Shown here: piece by piece, positions 1 to 7,513 of the stretch
How the letters are laid out: each line of letters starts with the position of its first letter
Numbering within the stretch: the stretch's first letter is position 1
NCBI GenBank assembly: GCA_007695295.1
Contig: REEB01000108.1
Coordinates: forward strand, 1 to 47,498
Direction: 5' to 3'
Source: Puniceicoccaceae bacterium
GTDB lineage: Bacteria; Verrucomicrobiota; Verrucomicrobiia; Opitutales; Opitutaceae
Length of the DNA: 47,498 nt
Position numbers and translations under genes: made by a program
Notes under the pieces: generated by a model
The model's input: the letters and a program-made list of their open reading frames with translations, nothing else
Told to the model about the DNA's origin: nothing
Databases searched by the model: none

Positions 1-41
1 ATGTCATCGGGGGTCAGGGGGAGGTCTTCGGGGGTAGTCAT
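1..41 (-). CDS. 5' end of an unidentified CDS, cut by the window edge
   Basis: An ATG on the minus strand opens a frame reading MTTPEDLPLTPDD before the window ends. It is 47 bases downstream of the ACT-domain gene on the same strand, so it could be the next gene of one transcript. Thirteen residues are too few to assign a family. The alternative ATG a little upstream, in another frame, meets a stop within about twenty codons, which favours this start. Confidence 0.35.
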   Translation of the reverse strand, partial: MTTPEDLPLTPDD

Positions 42-87
42 GGCCGCCAGCTTTACCAGTGTCAGGCATCGAGTCAAATGCCGACGA

Positions 88-612
88 TCAACCAGCGTCC
101 TCTTCCAGCGTCAGATCGACCATGAGGTCGGCGGCTATCTGCTCGAGGCCCCGGCGGATCGACTCGATCGCCACGCCTTCGGGCACCAAGGCCTCGGCCC
201 GGGCGCGGAAGAGTGGCTCGCCCGACATCGGCGCACTTCCCACCGAGGTTTTCATGTCCTCCACGTTGACGTGAAATTCCGCCAGCGCGTGGGCGATCTG
301 CCGCACGATCCCGGGCCGGTCCTGGCCAACCACTTCCAGGCGGATGCGCCGCGCCGCCGGCTGTGGGCCGGGCGGCCCGGCCGGATGGATGGTCACCGCC
401 ATACCGCGGGCGGCCAGGGCGTTGAGTGCGTTCGTGAGGTTCTCCTCCCTCACGACCGGAACCTCCACCCGGATAATCCCGGCAAATTGACGGCCCAAGC
501 GGCACATCCGGCTTTCCAGCCAGTTGCCGCCGTGCTCGTTGACCACGGCCGCGACCGTATCCACCAATCCGGGACGATCCTCCGCCACGAGGGTAAAAAG
601 AAGCGGCTTCAT
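88..612 (-). CDS. Tandem ACT-domain protein, GcvR-like
   Basis: This 174-residue protein has two ACT-type modules. The first opens with FTLVAEDRPGLVDTVAAVV near the N-terminus, and the second has LEVVGQDRPGIVRQIAHAL around residues 90-110. The DRPG(L/I)V turn is the ligand-binding signature of amino-acid-sensing ACT domains. Two tandem ACT domains at this length match the glycine cleavage regulator GcvR and related stand-alone ACT proteins, which act by protein contact rather than DNA binding. I chose the ATG at 612 because the ACT fold begins directly after it; an in-frame start at 633 would add seven residues. It follows the LuxR-type gene by about 60 bases on the same strand and may be cotranscribed. 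No gcv genes are nearby, so the ligand and partner are unknown. Confidence 0.75.
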   Translation of the reverse strand: MKPLLFTLVAEDRPGLVDTVAAVVNEHGGNWLESRMCRLGRQFAGIIRVEVPVVREENLTNALNALAARGMAVTIHPAGPPGPQPAARRIRLEVVGQDRPGIVRQIAHALAEFHVNVEDMKTSVGSAPMSGEPLFRARAEALVPEGVAIESIRRGLEQIAADLMVDLTLEEDAG

Positions 613-673
613 AGGCCCGCCAGACAAGTGCATCGGCGCTCCGGCGGCAAGCCCCGGCTGGCCCGGGCACCGT

Positions 674-1861
674 TTACCCGGTCCGGGCGGAATCCGCGGC
701 CGGTTCCTGATTGAGAATCGCTATCAACCGCGCGCGACTGGCGATGCCCAGCTTCCGGTAGGTGGAGTGCAGCTGCCGCTTCACCGTCGGCACGCTTTTG
801 CCCAGCCGGCGGGCGATCTCCCGGTTGTCGGTGCCGAGAGCGGCCAGACAAGCCACCTCGCGCTCTCGGAGCGTCAGTGCCGCCAGCCACTCCTCGGGGT
901 CCGCTGCGAGGGCTTCACGTGCCGTGCCCCTGCGAAACCGCACCAGGAAACCGGTCCGCTCGCAATTCGCACTGTCCAGGGCCAAGGGGGATATTTCCGC
1001 CTTCCAAGCATCGCCGATGGGGGACTCGACCACCGCCTGTTTGCTGGTCGCACCGAAGTGCAGGCGGGCGGCATCGGCCTCGATCTCCGCCCGCATCCGG
1101 CGAATCGCCGCCAGCACGACTCGCGGCAGCACCCCGGAGCCATTACCGCCTCCGTTCCACTGTGCACTCAGGGCCTCGGCTGCTTTGTTCCGGAAGAGGG
1201 TCTCCAGGGTCCAGTCCACCATCACGCAGGGGGTCGGCATTGAGTGGGCCAGCCGCTGCAGTGACTCGCGCACCGCCGCCTGGCGCTCCTGGCGCAGGAC
1301 ACGCCCGAGGGCCGCTTCGAGGTGGGCATGCAGGCGCCCGAGTTGCCGAAACGCCTCCGGTCCAAAGTCCCCCTGGTCGCGGTCTCGCAGCAGGCCGAGA
1401 AATCCGCTCAGCCGGTTCCCGTCCCAAAACGCCAGTCCGCCAGCAAAACACAACCCCATCGGTTTCAGGACTTCGTTGTAGTAGAAACCCCGATACCAAT
1501 CTTCCTCCGCTTCGACCAGGTCTTTCCAGTGAATCAGCCAGGCCCCGGGATTGCCGCCCAAACTGCCGATCCCGGGGCAAACGCCCGCAATCCGCCGCAC
1601 CGCCTCACCATCCATCAGGTCCAGGCTGCCATCCCGGCTCATCCAGACCTGCGGGCGGCGGGGGTCAATGATGTTGGCGAAAAAACTGACATGCTGCACC
1701 GGACACCAGACATCCAGGAGCGAGCAGGCGGCTTCAAAAACGGCCTTGACCGAACCCGCCTTCGCCAGAGCCAGCAAAGCCCGGTCTTCCAAGCCGAGCC
1801 GCGGCCTGGTCTTTTTTCCGCCACACAGGTACTTCTCGATGCCGGGGTCTTCGGAAATCAT
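674..1861 (-). CDS. LuxR-family transcriptional regulator
   Basis: The protein has 395 residues. The last ~65 form a classic LuxR/GerE helix-turn-helix: LTLREREVACLAALGTDN, then EIARRLGKSVPTVKRQLHS and a YRKLGI end. This module binds DNA as a dimer and normally activates transcription. The ~320 residues before it show no receiver-domain aspartate pattern and no autoinducer-domain signature that I recognise. They contain a possible GAF/PAS-like sensory region (FLGLLRDRDQGDFGPEAF, about residues 155-175), so the signal is unknown. The upstream 106 bases separate it from the CheX/REC pair and could hold its promoter. The ACT-domain gene follows closely downstream. The family call is firm; the regulon cannot be inferred from this window. 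Confidence 0.8.
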   Translation of the reverse strand: MISEDPGIEKYLCGGKKTRPRLGLEDRALLALAKAGSVKAVFEAACSLLDVWCPVQHVSFFANIIDPRRPQVWMSRDGSLDLMDGEAVRRIAGVCPGIGSLGGNPGAWLIHWKDLVEAEEDWYRGFYYNEVLKPMGLCFAGGLAFWDGNRLSGFLGLLRDRDQGDFGPEAFRQLGRLHAHLEAALGRVLRQERQAAVRESLQRLAHSMPTPCVMVDWTLETLFRNKAAEALSAQWNGGGNGSGVLPRVVLAAIRRMRAEIEADAARLHFGATSKQAVVESPIGDAWKAEISPLALDSANCERTGFLVRFRRGTAREALAADPEEWLAALTLREREVACLAALGTDNREIARRLGKSVPTVKRQLHSTYRKLGIASRARLIAILNQEPAADSARTG

Positions 1862-1967
1862 GGCGCGACCCTACCCAAGGCCACTTCCACAGTGATGGCA
1901 AGCGGCCCGGATCGTTCGGACCGGAGTCCGATACCCCCCTCCATCCGGGCGATCACGCAAGCATCGC

Positions 1968-3098
1968 TCAGACCTTGGCCACTTCGCAGTCGACGGTGTC
2001 CAAACTCTCGTGGAATTTCCAGTCCTTGGACTCCTCGAAGCCGCGGCAGTCGTCGACCACTTGGCCGGTGCCGACCATGGAGTGGGTCAGGCTGAGGTCT
2101 TTGCAGACCTGCATCGCGCTGTGGATAAACTTGATCGTTTCCATCGTCATCGATTTCAGCGCCAGCACATCGAAGACCACCGTGCCCACCCCGCTGTCCA
2201 CCGCTTCACTGAGCTTGTGCTTGAGATAGGAGTCAATCTCGGTGAGCACGGCCGGGGTGCAGTTGGCCGGCATTTTGATGACCAGCCGGTCGTTGCCGAG
2301 GCGATAGTAGCGACCGGAGGTGTCGAGGTTGATGGAGCGGGAGGCTTTCAGCTCCAGCTCGGTGAAATCGATCGGCTTGGTGATGATGGAGGTGAAGCCG
2401 CACTGCTGCGCACGTTGCTGCTCTTCCAACTCCGTCTTCACAGAGAGTCCGAAGATGGGCACATACTTGGTCTTGTTGGTGGACCGGAGGACGCGAAACA
2501 GGGTCAGGGCGGAATCGTCCGGCAGGGAGAGGCTGATCAGCACGAGTTCGGGGATGAGCTTGCCGGTGAAGTCGATCGCCTCACCCGTGGAAGCGACGCC
2601 GTGGATCTTCCACGGGGTGTGCTTGAGGCCGTCCTGGAGTTGCTTGATGATGGCCGGCTTGTCCTCGACCACGAGCACGTCGATCGGATCTTCGATGCTC
2701 TTCTTCTTCGCCTCGGCTTCTCCGGCGGGCCGCAGCTCGACCACGCGGGAAACCTTTTCCACCAGAACTTCTTCCTTGAAGGGCTTCACGATGTAATCCC
2801 GCACCCCGATTTTGGCGATCTTGAGCACGTGCTCTTTGCCCGCTTCGGCCGTGAGCATGATCACCGGGATGCCTTTGAGGTCGTTGTCGGCCTTGATCTT
2901 GGTCAACATCTCAACCCCGTCCATCACCGGCATGGTGATATCGAGCAGGATGATGTCGGGAACTTCCTTCGCGGCCATCGCGAGGCCCTCGACGCCGTTC
3001 TGGGCTTCGAGAATTTCGCAGTCGTAGGCCTTGAACGCCTTCCGGACGATGATGCGAACGGTCTTGGAGTCGTCTACTGTGAGGATTTTGGCACGCAT
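1968..3098 (-). CDS. Response regulator with two receiver domains (second lacks the phosphoacceptor) and a STAS-like C-terminus
   Basis: In this 376-residue protein, residues 1-120 are a complete receiver domain: DD at 9-10, phosphoacceptor D53 in LLDITMPVMDG, T83 and K105 in the KPF motif. Residues ~138-255 are a second receiver-like domain (VLVVEDKPAI), but the position matching the phosphoacceptor is S189 (LISLSLPDD), so it probably cannot be phosphorylated. The last ~115 residues resemble a STAS-type domain with an isolated FDVLALKSMTMETI stretch where STAS proteins place their conserved loop; this part is inference. The start at 3098 is preferred over 3143, because the longer form overlaps the CheX-like gene and the receiver fold begins right at MRAKILTV. 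It lies 16 bases downstream of the CheX-like gene, so the two are probably cotranscribed as phosphatase and substrate. Confidence 0.8.
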   Translation of the reverse strand: MRAKILTVDDSKTVRIIVRKAFKAYDCEILEAQNGVEGLAMAAKEVPDIILLDITMPVMDGVEMLTKIKADNDLKGIPVIMLTAEAGKEHVLKIAKIGVRDYIVKPFKEEVLVEKVSRVVELRPAGEAEAKKKSIEDPIDVLVVEDKPAIIKQLQDGLKHTPWKIHGVASTGEAIDFTGKLIPELVLISLSLPDDSALTLFRVLRSTNKTKYVPIFGLSVKTELEEQQRAQQCGFTSIITKPIDFTELELKASRSINLDTSGRYYRLGNDRLVIKMPANCTPAVLTEIDSYLKHKLSEAVDSGVGTVVFDVLALKSMTMETIKFIHSAMQVCKDLSLTHSMVGTGQVVDDCRGFEESKDWKFHESLDTVDCEVAKV

Positions 3099-3114
3099 GG
3101 GGAGATGGTGGCGG

Positions 3115-3651
3115 TCAGTCGCCGGGTTTGAGCAGGAGATCAACGATCAGGGCCTGGCCCTGGGTTTCAAATTGGAAGAGCCGGCGGATGGCGGCGGCAA
3201 TGGGTTCAATGGTGAGGCGGGAGCCGCGGAGAATCGAGGGGATGGTCAGCTTGCAGTTGAAACCCTGATCACAGAGCATGTTCTTGAAGGTGCCGGTGAT
3301 CATGTTGGTCAGCTCGCCGACCGCATCATTGACCGTCTCGTGCATCTCCCCGTCGAGGTCTGCCGGCTCGAGTCCCAGAATGGTGCAGGTCAGAGTCAGT
3401 GCGAGCGGCTCGTTCATGTAAATGTAGATCACACCATCGACACTGCCGAGAAATCCGACCGTGCCGACCACGAGGGCGGAGTTCGGATCCAGCGGCAGAT
3501 GGATCGGCGCATCGGCCTGGCCGTCCGCATCTTGGCTGACCTGGCTGACGAGCGTGACTTCCCGATGCAGCATGGTCGAAAAGACTTTCTCCAGGGAATG
3601 GGCGACCATACCGGAGATTTCCGAGTCGGGAATGGGGATGGCGACTTGCAT
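3115..3651 (-). CDS. CheX/CheC-family phosphatase-like protein
   Basis: This 178-residue protein carries the CheC/CheX/FliY active-site pattern. D109, E113 and N116 form D-x3-E-x2-N in NDAVGELTN, and P138 follows 21 residues after the Asn, close to the family spacing. In that family the Glu and Asn position the water that hydrolyses phospho-Asp on CheY. Only one such motif is present, as in CheX. The protein lies immediately upstream of a gene with one active receiver domain, its likely substrate. No other chemotaxis gene (cheA, cheW, mcp) is in the window, so it may serve a non-chemotaxis pathway. The start at 3651 has no visible Shine-Dalgarno. Confidence 0.75.
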   Translation of the reverse strand: MQVAIPIPDSEISGMVAHSLEKVFSTMLHREVTLVSQVSQDADGQADAPIHLPLDPNSALVVGTVGFLGSVDGVIYIYMNEPLALTLTCTILGLEPADLDGEMHETVNDAVGELTNMITGTFKNMLCDQGFNCKLTIPSILRGSRLTIEPIAAAIRRLFQFETQGQALIVDLLLKPGD

Positions 3652-3741
3652 GGTTAATCGTAGGGCCTGAAATGGCCTTCCCCTATATCGCAGGATTGCG
3701 GATACAATTTAGCCCGGGATGGAAAAACCTTCCCCGCGGCG

Positions 3742-5229
3742 CTAGTTTGTCTCCACAAATTCATCCGCAAGACCCTCCTGGCGATAGAGTGCCAGCTTGT
3801 TTCGGAGGGTGCGAATGCTCACCCCGAGGGCGTTGGCGGCCTGGGTGCGGTTGCCGCCGGTCTGCCGGAGCGTGTCGAGGATATGCCGGCGCTCGACCTC
3901 GGCCAGCGGCACCGGAGGGACTTCGCCGCCATCGGGCTCGGTCTGCTCGCCGGCTGCGTTTTCGGCCAAGGTGGGCGCAACACCGTTTTCGCCCGACTCC
4001 GGGTCGGGCCGGACCGGTGACGGCAGCGCGACCACCGGGGGAACCACCGCCTGGACGGATGCAGGCAGCGAAACCAGACCGAGGGCGGCCGCCTGCAGGG
4101 GCTGGCCGGTTTCTGACAGGATCACCGCCCGCTCCAGGGTGTTCTGGAGCTCCCGCACGTTGCCCGGCCAGGAGTGGCGGACCAGCGCTTCCAGCGCAGC
4201 GGGCTCGATGCCTTTGACTTTGATGCCGTGCTTGCGCCCGAAGCGCTCCAGAAAATGCCGGGCCAGCAGCGGAATGTCTTCCTGCCGCTCCCGCAGGGGC
4301 GGCACATGGACCGGAAAGACGTTGAGCCGGTAATACAAATCCTGCCGAAACTCCCCGGCCTCGACCAACTTGAGCAGGTCGCGGTTGGTCGTGGCGACGA
4401 CCCGCACGTTGACTTGGATGGTCTTGTTGCCGCCGACCCGCTCGAACTCCCGTTCCTGCAGAACCCGGAGCAGCTTGGCCTGCACTTTGGGCGAGATTTC
4501 GCTGATCTCATCAAGGAGAATGGTGCCCCCGTCCGCCAGCTCAAACCGCCCCTCCCGCTTCTGCAGGGCACCGGTGAAGGCCCCTTTTTCATGACCGAAA
4601 AACTCACTTTCGATCAGGCTTTCGGAGATTGCGGCACAGTTGACCCGGATAAAGGGACCCCTCCGGCGAGCCCCGAGCCGGTAGAGTTCGTTGGCCACCA
4701 TTTCCTTGCCGGTGCCATTCTCCCCGCTGATCAGGACGGTCGCCTCCGTCGGGGCCACTTTCGCCACCAGTTGCCGCAGACGCTGCAGCGGCGCACTATG
4801 ACCGATCAACTCGGTCTCCCCGGCCATTTCCTGGTGGAGAAACTGGTTCACCTTCACCAAGTGGGTGTAGGACTGGGCTTTCTTCAACAGGACATCGATC
4901 TGGCTGTTGGAAAAGGGTTTGATGATGTAGTCAAACGCCCCCGCCCGCATGCAGCTCACCGCCGACTCGACCGTGCCGTAACCCGTGATCACCACCACCA
5001 ACGGTCCGTCCGGCGACCCGGCGAGACGATCCAGCAGATCGGTGCCGTTGCCGTCGGGCAGATTCACATCCAGAAAAATCAAATCCACTTCCTCGCGGGC
5101 GAGGTACTTCTCCGCCTCGGCCATGGTCCCAACGCTGATGGCTGAAAGGCGCTTGCGCCGCATCTGCTCTTCCAGGGACTTCCGGATGATCAATTCATCA
5201 TCCAGAATCATGACGCGTTCCAGACTCAT
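3742..5229 (-). CDS. Sigma-54-dependent response regulator (NtrC/FlbD type)
   Basis: The 495-residue protein is REC-AAA+-HTH. The receiver domain has the phosphoacceptor in LIFLDVNLPDGNG. The AAA+ domain has Walker A GENGTGKE, the sigma-54-contacting GAFTGA loop in GHEKGAFTGA, and Walker B GGTILLDEI. A Fis-type HTH closes the protein (RTQAANALGVSIRTLRNKL). A Pro/Ala/Glu-rich linker of ~60 residues joins the ATPase and HTH. Such proteins activate RpoN promoters when phosphorylated. The TLRNKL ending resembles the flagellar FlbD/FleR group, but no flagellar gene is present. The start at 5229 puts MSLERVMILDDE at the N-terminus; a start at 5268 would add 13 unconserved residues. No partner kinase is adjacent. 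The 138 bases upstream (5230-5367) hold no gene that I can see. Confidence 0.88.
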   Translation of the reverse strand: MSLERVMILDDELIIRKSLEEQMRRKRLSAISVGTMAEAEKYLAREEVDLIFLDVNLPDGNGTDLLDRLAGSPDGPLVVVITGYGTVESAVSCMRAGAFDYIIKPFSNSQIDVLLKKAQSYTHLVKVNQFLHQEMAGETELIGHSAPLQRLRQLVAKVAPTEATVLISGENGTGKEMVANELYRLGARRRGPFIRVNCAAISESLIESEFFGHEKGAFTGALQKREGRFELADGGTILLDEISEISPKVQAKLLRVLQEREFERVGGNKTIQVNVRVVATTNRDLLKLVEAGEFRQDLYYRLNVFPVHVPPLRERQEDIPLLARHFLERFGRKHGIKVKGIEPAALEALVRHSWPGNVRELQNTLERAVILSETGQPLQAAALGLVSLPASVQAVVPPVVALPSPVRPDPESGENGVAPTLAENAAGEQTEPDGGEVPPVPLAEVERRHILDTLRQTGGNRTQAANALGVSIRTLRNKLALYRQEGLADEFVETN

Positions 5230-5367
5230 AAACCTGACTGGTCTATCCCGGGCGTTCCGGGGGTTCAACCTCGTTGTCCCCGCGAAGCTGTAAATTATTT
5301 CGAAAAATCATCGCCACCGGCGCGAGCCGCCGCTTCCCACCGGTCTTCTTGCCGCTCAGCCTCGGCA

Positions 5368-6390
5368 TCAAAACCGCTCCAGCGCTTCCATGCGGTCCAC
5401 CACCCGGGACGCCCCCCCGCCATCGATCCCAACAAAGCGATCGCACCCGCCGCTCTCGACAAGGCGGCGCAGGATCATTCCCAGCGGTGCGTGTGGAACC
5501 CGGCTCCGCTCCAGCACGGGCAATCGCCACAGTCGTTCCACAGCCGCACCTTTGATGATCTGGTTTTCCACCGCCACCACGCCAAGGAAAGGCAGGCCCA
5601 AAGCGGCGGCTTCGTATACGCTGGATCCACAGGCCAGCACGCCCGCCGCACACACGCGCATCCAACCCGCCAGCCGCCGGCTGTCCACTTTCTCCAGCCG
5701 GCACCCCCCCGGAAACCGCCCCAACAACCGGTCGACCGCGGCTGCATCCGGGTGCTCCGAAGCCAGGATCACCACCGGATGAAAATGTCCCGCGTCCGTG
5801 GCCAACAGTTGCTCCAGCACCGCCCGCGCCAGTCCAGTCGGATCCGTCCCTCCCGGCAGGACCAACAATCCCCGACCCTCCGGAGGTCGTGCTCCCGGCG
5901 GCGGCGGCAGCGGATCCGCCAGGCCGGGACGCAGCGGCGCAAACCGCTCGCCCCAGAGCAACCGAGCCTCCTTCCCCTCCGGCGCCCGCAGCCCGAGTTC
6001 CGGGTTCAGCACCAGATCTCCGCAGACGTCCCACTCCTCGGCGTCGTCATCAATCATCAGGATCCGGGCCTGAGGATAAGCGGCCACCAGACCAGGCATG
6101 GGACCGGCCGGCTGCAAATGCAGATCGTCCAGCACGATCCAGCTGGGTCGCACTTCCACCGGCAGATCCCGGGGATCGGAAATACGCGCCTCAAACGCAG
6201 CCGGCATTTCATCCGGCAATGATCCTGCCGAGGCCTCCGAAGGCAGCAGAAAGCATCGCCCGCCCCGCCTGGCCGCTTCCGTTGCCAGGGAGGCACAGCG
6301 GACCGCGTGTCCCCACCCAATGGCCGGACCATAGGCACAGTGAAAGAGCAACGCCGGGGCGGTGTCCGCGGAGCCGCACGGCAAGGGCAT
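5368..6390 (-). CDS. PseG-like UDP-sugar hydrolase / GT28-fold protein
   Basis: This 340-residue protein resembles PseG, which removes UDP from UDP-2,4-diacetamido-2,4,6-trideoxy-beta-L-altrose in pseudaminic acid synthesis. The N-terminal GWGHAVRCASLA matches the glycine-rich GxGHxxR loop with the catalytic His. Near the C-terminus GSSVYEAAALGLPFLGVVAV followed by ENQ matches the nucleotide-binding segment shared with MurG-type glycosyltransferases. The start at 6390 is supported by the motif's distance from it and by a TGATG overlap with the stop of the upstream heptosyltransferase. The longer frame to 6522 is Arg/Gly-rich and overlaps that gene. No other pse gene is nearby, so the substrate may be a different nucleotide sugar. 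I infer a role in surface glycan assembly. Confidence 0.65.
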   Translation of the reverse strand: MPLPCGSADTAPALLFHCAYGPAIGWGHAVRCASLATEAARRGGRCFLLPSEASAGSLPDEMPAAFEARISDPRDLPVEVRPSWIVLDDLHLQPAGPMPGLVAAYPQARILMIDDDAEEWDVCGDLVLNPELGLRAPEGKEARLLWGERFAPLRPGLADPLPPPPGARPPEGRGLLVLPGGTDPTGLARAVLEQLLATDAGHFHPVVILASEHPDAAAVDRLLGRFPGGCRLEKVDSRRLAGWMRVCAAGVLACGSSVYEAAALGLPFLGVVAVENQIIKGAAVERLWRLPVLERSRVPHAPLGMILRRLVESGGCDRFVGIDGGGASRVVDRMEALERF

Positions 6391-7391
6391 CAGTCGGCGG
6401 TGGTTGTCATGCCGCCGTCTCCGCGCCGGACTCCGGCCGAGGCCACTCGTTTCCAGGCCTCCAGCACCGTTTCCACCTCCAGATTCTCCCACCGGCCGCC
6501 CGGCGCCCGCACGACCGCACACCCGGGCCGGTTCGGGGGAAACGGCCCATAGCGGACCGGATCCGTCGGGCCGAAGAGGGCCAGTGTCCGCACTCCCTGG
6601 GCGACGGCCAGATGGCAGGGGCCGCTGTCATTGGCCACCACCACAGCCGCATGGCGCAGCAGCCAGGCCAGCTCCGTCAAGCTGGTTTTGCCGATCAAGT
6701 CGGTGAAGCGCCCGCCGACGGCCGGCATCTCTCCGGGGGGAGCTTCGGTTCCCGCCCAGATCACCTGCAGATCCTTTTCCTCTTCCAGCAGTCGCCGGGT
6801 CAGGCCGCCATAGCCGGGCCAGCACTTGCGGGCATGGCGGCTGCCAGGCAACAGCACGGCAAAGTTTTTGCCGGCAGCAACCGCGCGGCCCGCCACCGTG
6901 TCCCCCACTCCCTCCGGCGAGCGAAACCACAGATCCGGCCCCGGCACCGGATCCACACTGAAGACTCGGCAGAATTCCAACAATACTTGGACGGCATGGG
7001 GAGGCCCCGGCACCGGTGGCTGGGGCACCAATTCACCATAACACCACCGCGCGCCTTCCCGCGCATCCGCGCGGCCCACCTTTCGCTCCGCCCGGCTCGC
7101 CACCGTCATCAGCCCCGTTCGCGCCAGTCCCTGCAGGTCGAGCACACAATCAAATCGCTCCCGCCGCACTTCTTTCATTAGCCGGAAAAAACCCGCCACG
7201 CCATCGCGGCGGTAAAACCGGAAGACTCGATCCACCAGGGGAGACGCTTCCACCAGGGGTGCGAAGGTGTCCCGCGCGATCCAGGAAACCTCCAATTGTC
7301 CATCAAAGCCTTCCCGCAAGCGGGCGACCATCTGCAGGGCATGCACGATGTCGCCGAGGGAGGAGGGCTTGATGATGAGAAGTCGCGTCAT
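6390..7391 (-). CDS. Glycosyltransferase family 9 (LPS heptosyltransferase I-like)
   Basis: This 333-residue protein has GT9 hallmarks. The N-terminal LLIIKPSSLGDIVHAL is the loop that holds the acceptor and distinguishes WaaC-type heptosyltransferases. The C-terminal ANDSGPCHLAVAQGVRTLAL and FGPTDPVRYGP bind the ADP-heptose donor. It should add L-glycero-D-manno-heptose to lipid A-Kdo at the inner membrane, if this organism makes heptose cores; the exact sugar is inferred. The start at 7391 places MTRLLIIKPSSLGD at the N-terminus. The stop is shared with the start of the PseG-like gene (TGATG), so translation is likely coupled. It is divergent from the acyltransferase-GT9 fusion across about 120 bases. 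Confidence 0.82.
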   Translation of the reverse strand: MTRLLIIKPSSLGDIVHALQMVARLREGFDGQLEVSWIARDTFAPLVEASPLVDRVFRFYRRDGVAGFFRLMKEVRRERFDCVLDLQGLARTGLMTVASRAERKVGRADAREGARWCYGELVPQPPVPGPPHAVQVLLEFCRVFSVDPVPGPDLWFRSPEGVGDTVAGRAVAAGKNFAVLLPGSRHARKCWPGYGGLTRRLLEEEKDLQVIWAGTEAPPGEMPAVGGRFTDLIGKTSLTELAWLLRHAAVVVANDSGPCHLAVAQGVRTLALFGPTDPVRYGPFPPNRPGCAVVRAPGGRWENLEVETVLEAWKRVASAGVRRGDGGMTTTAD

Positions 7392-7513
7392 GGTTGCCGG
7401 CGGAACCATGCGTTGCCCGCGTGGTTGGGGGATTCAATCCCAAAACCCCGCCCCGCGGCCGATTCCCCTTGGGACTTGCCGGAGCAGGTGGCCACCACTA
7501 AGCACGCCCCCGG

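Noticed and set aside
1916-1931. Hairpin TCGGAC-CGGA-GTCCGA as terminator of the CheX/REC pair
   Set aside because: The stem is only six pairs and no T-tract follows on the minus strand, so it is not a convincing terminator.
2010-3131. Plus-strand frame of 373 codons opposite the receiver protein
   Set aside because: It mirrors the receiver gene and its composition is His/Asp/Glu-rich shadow sequence; the minus-strand product has textbook domains.
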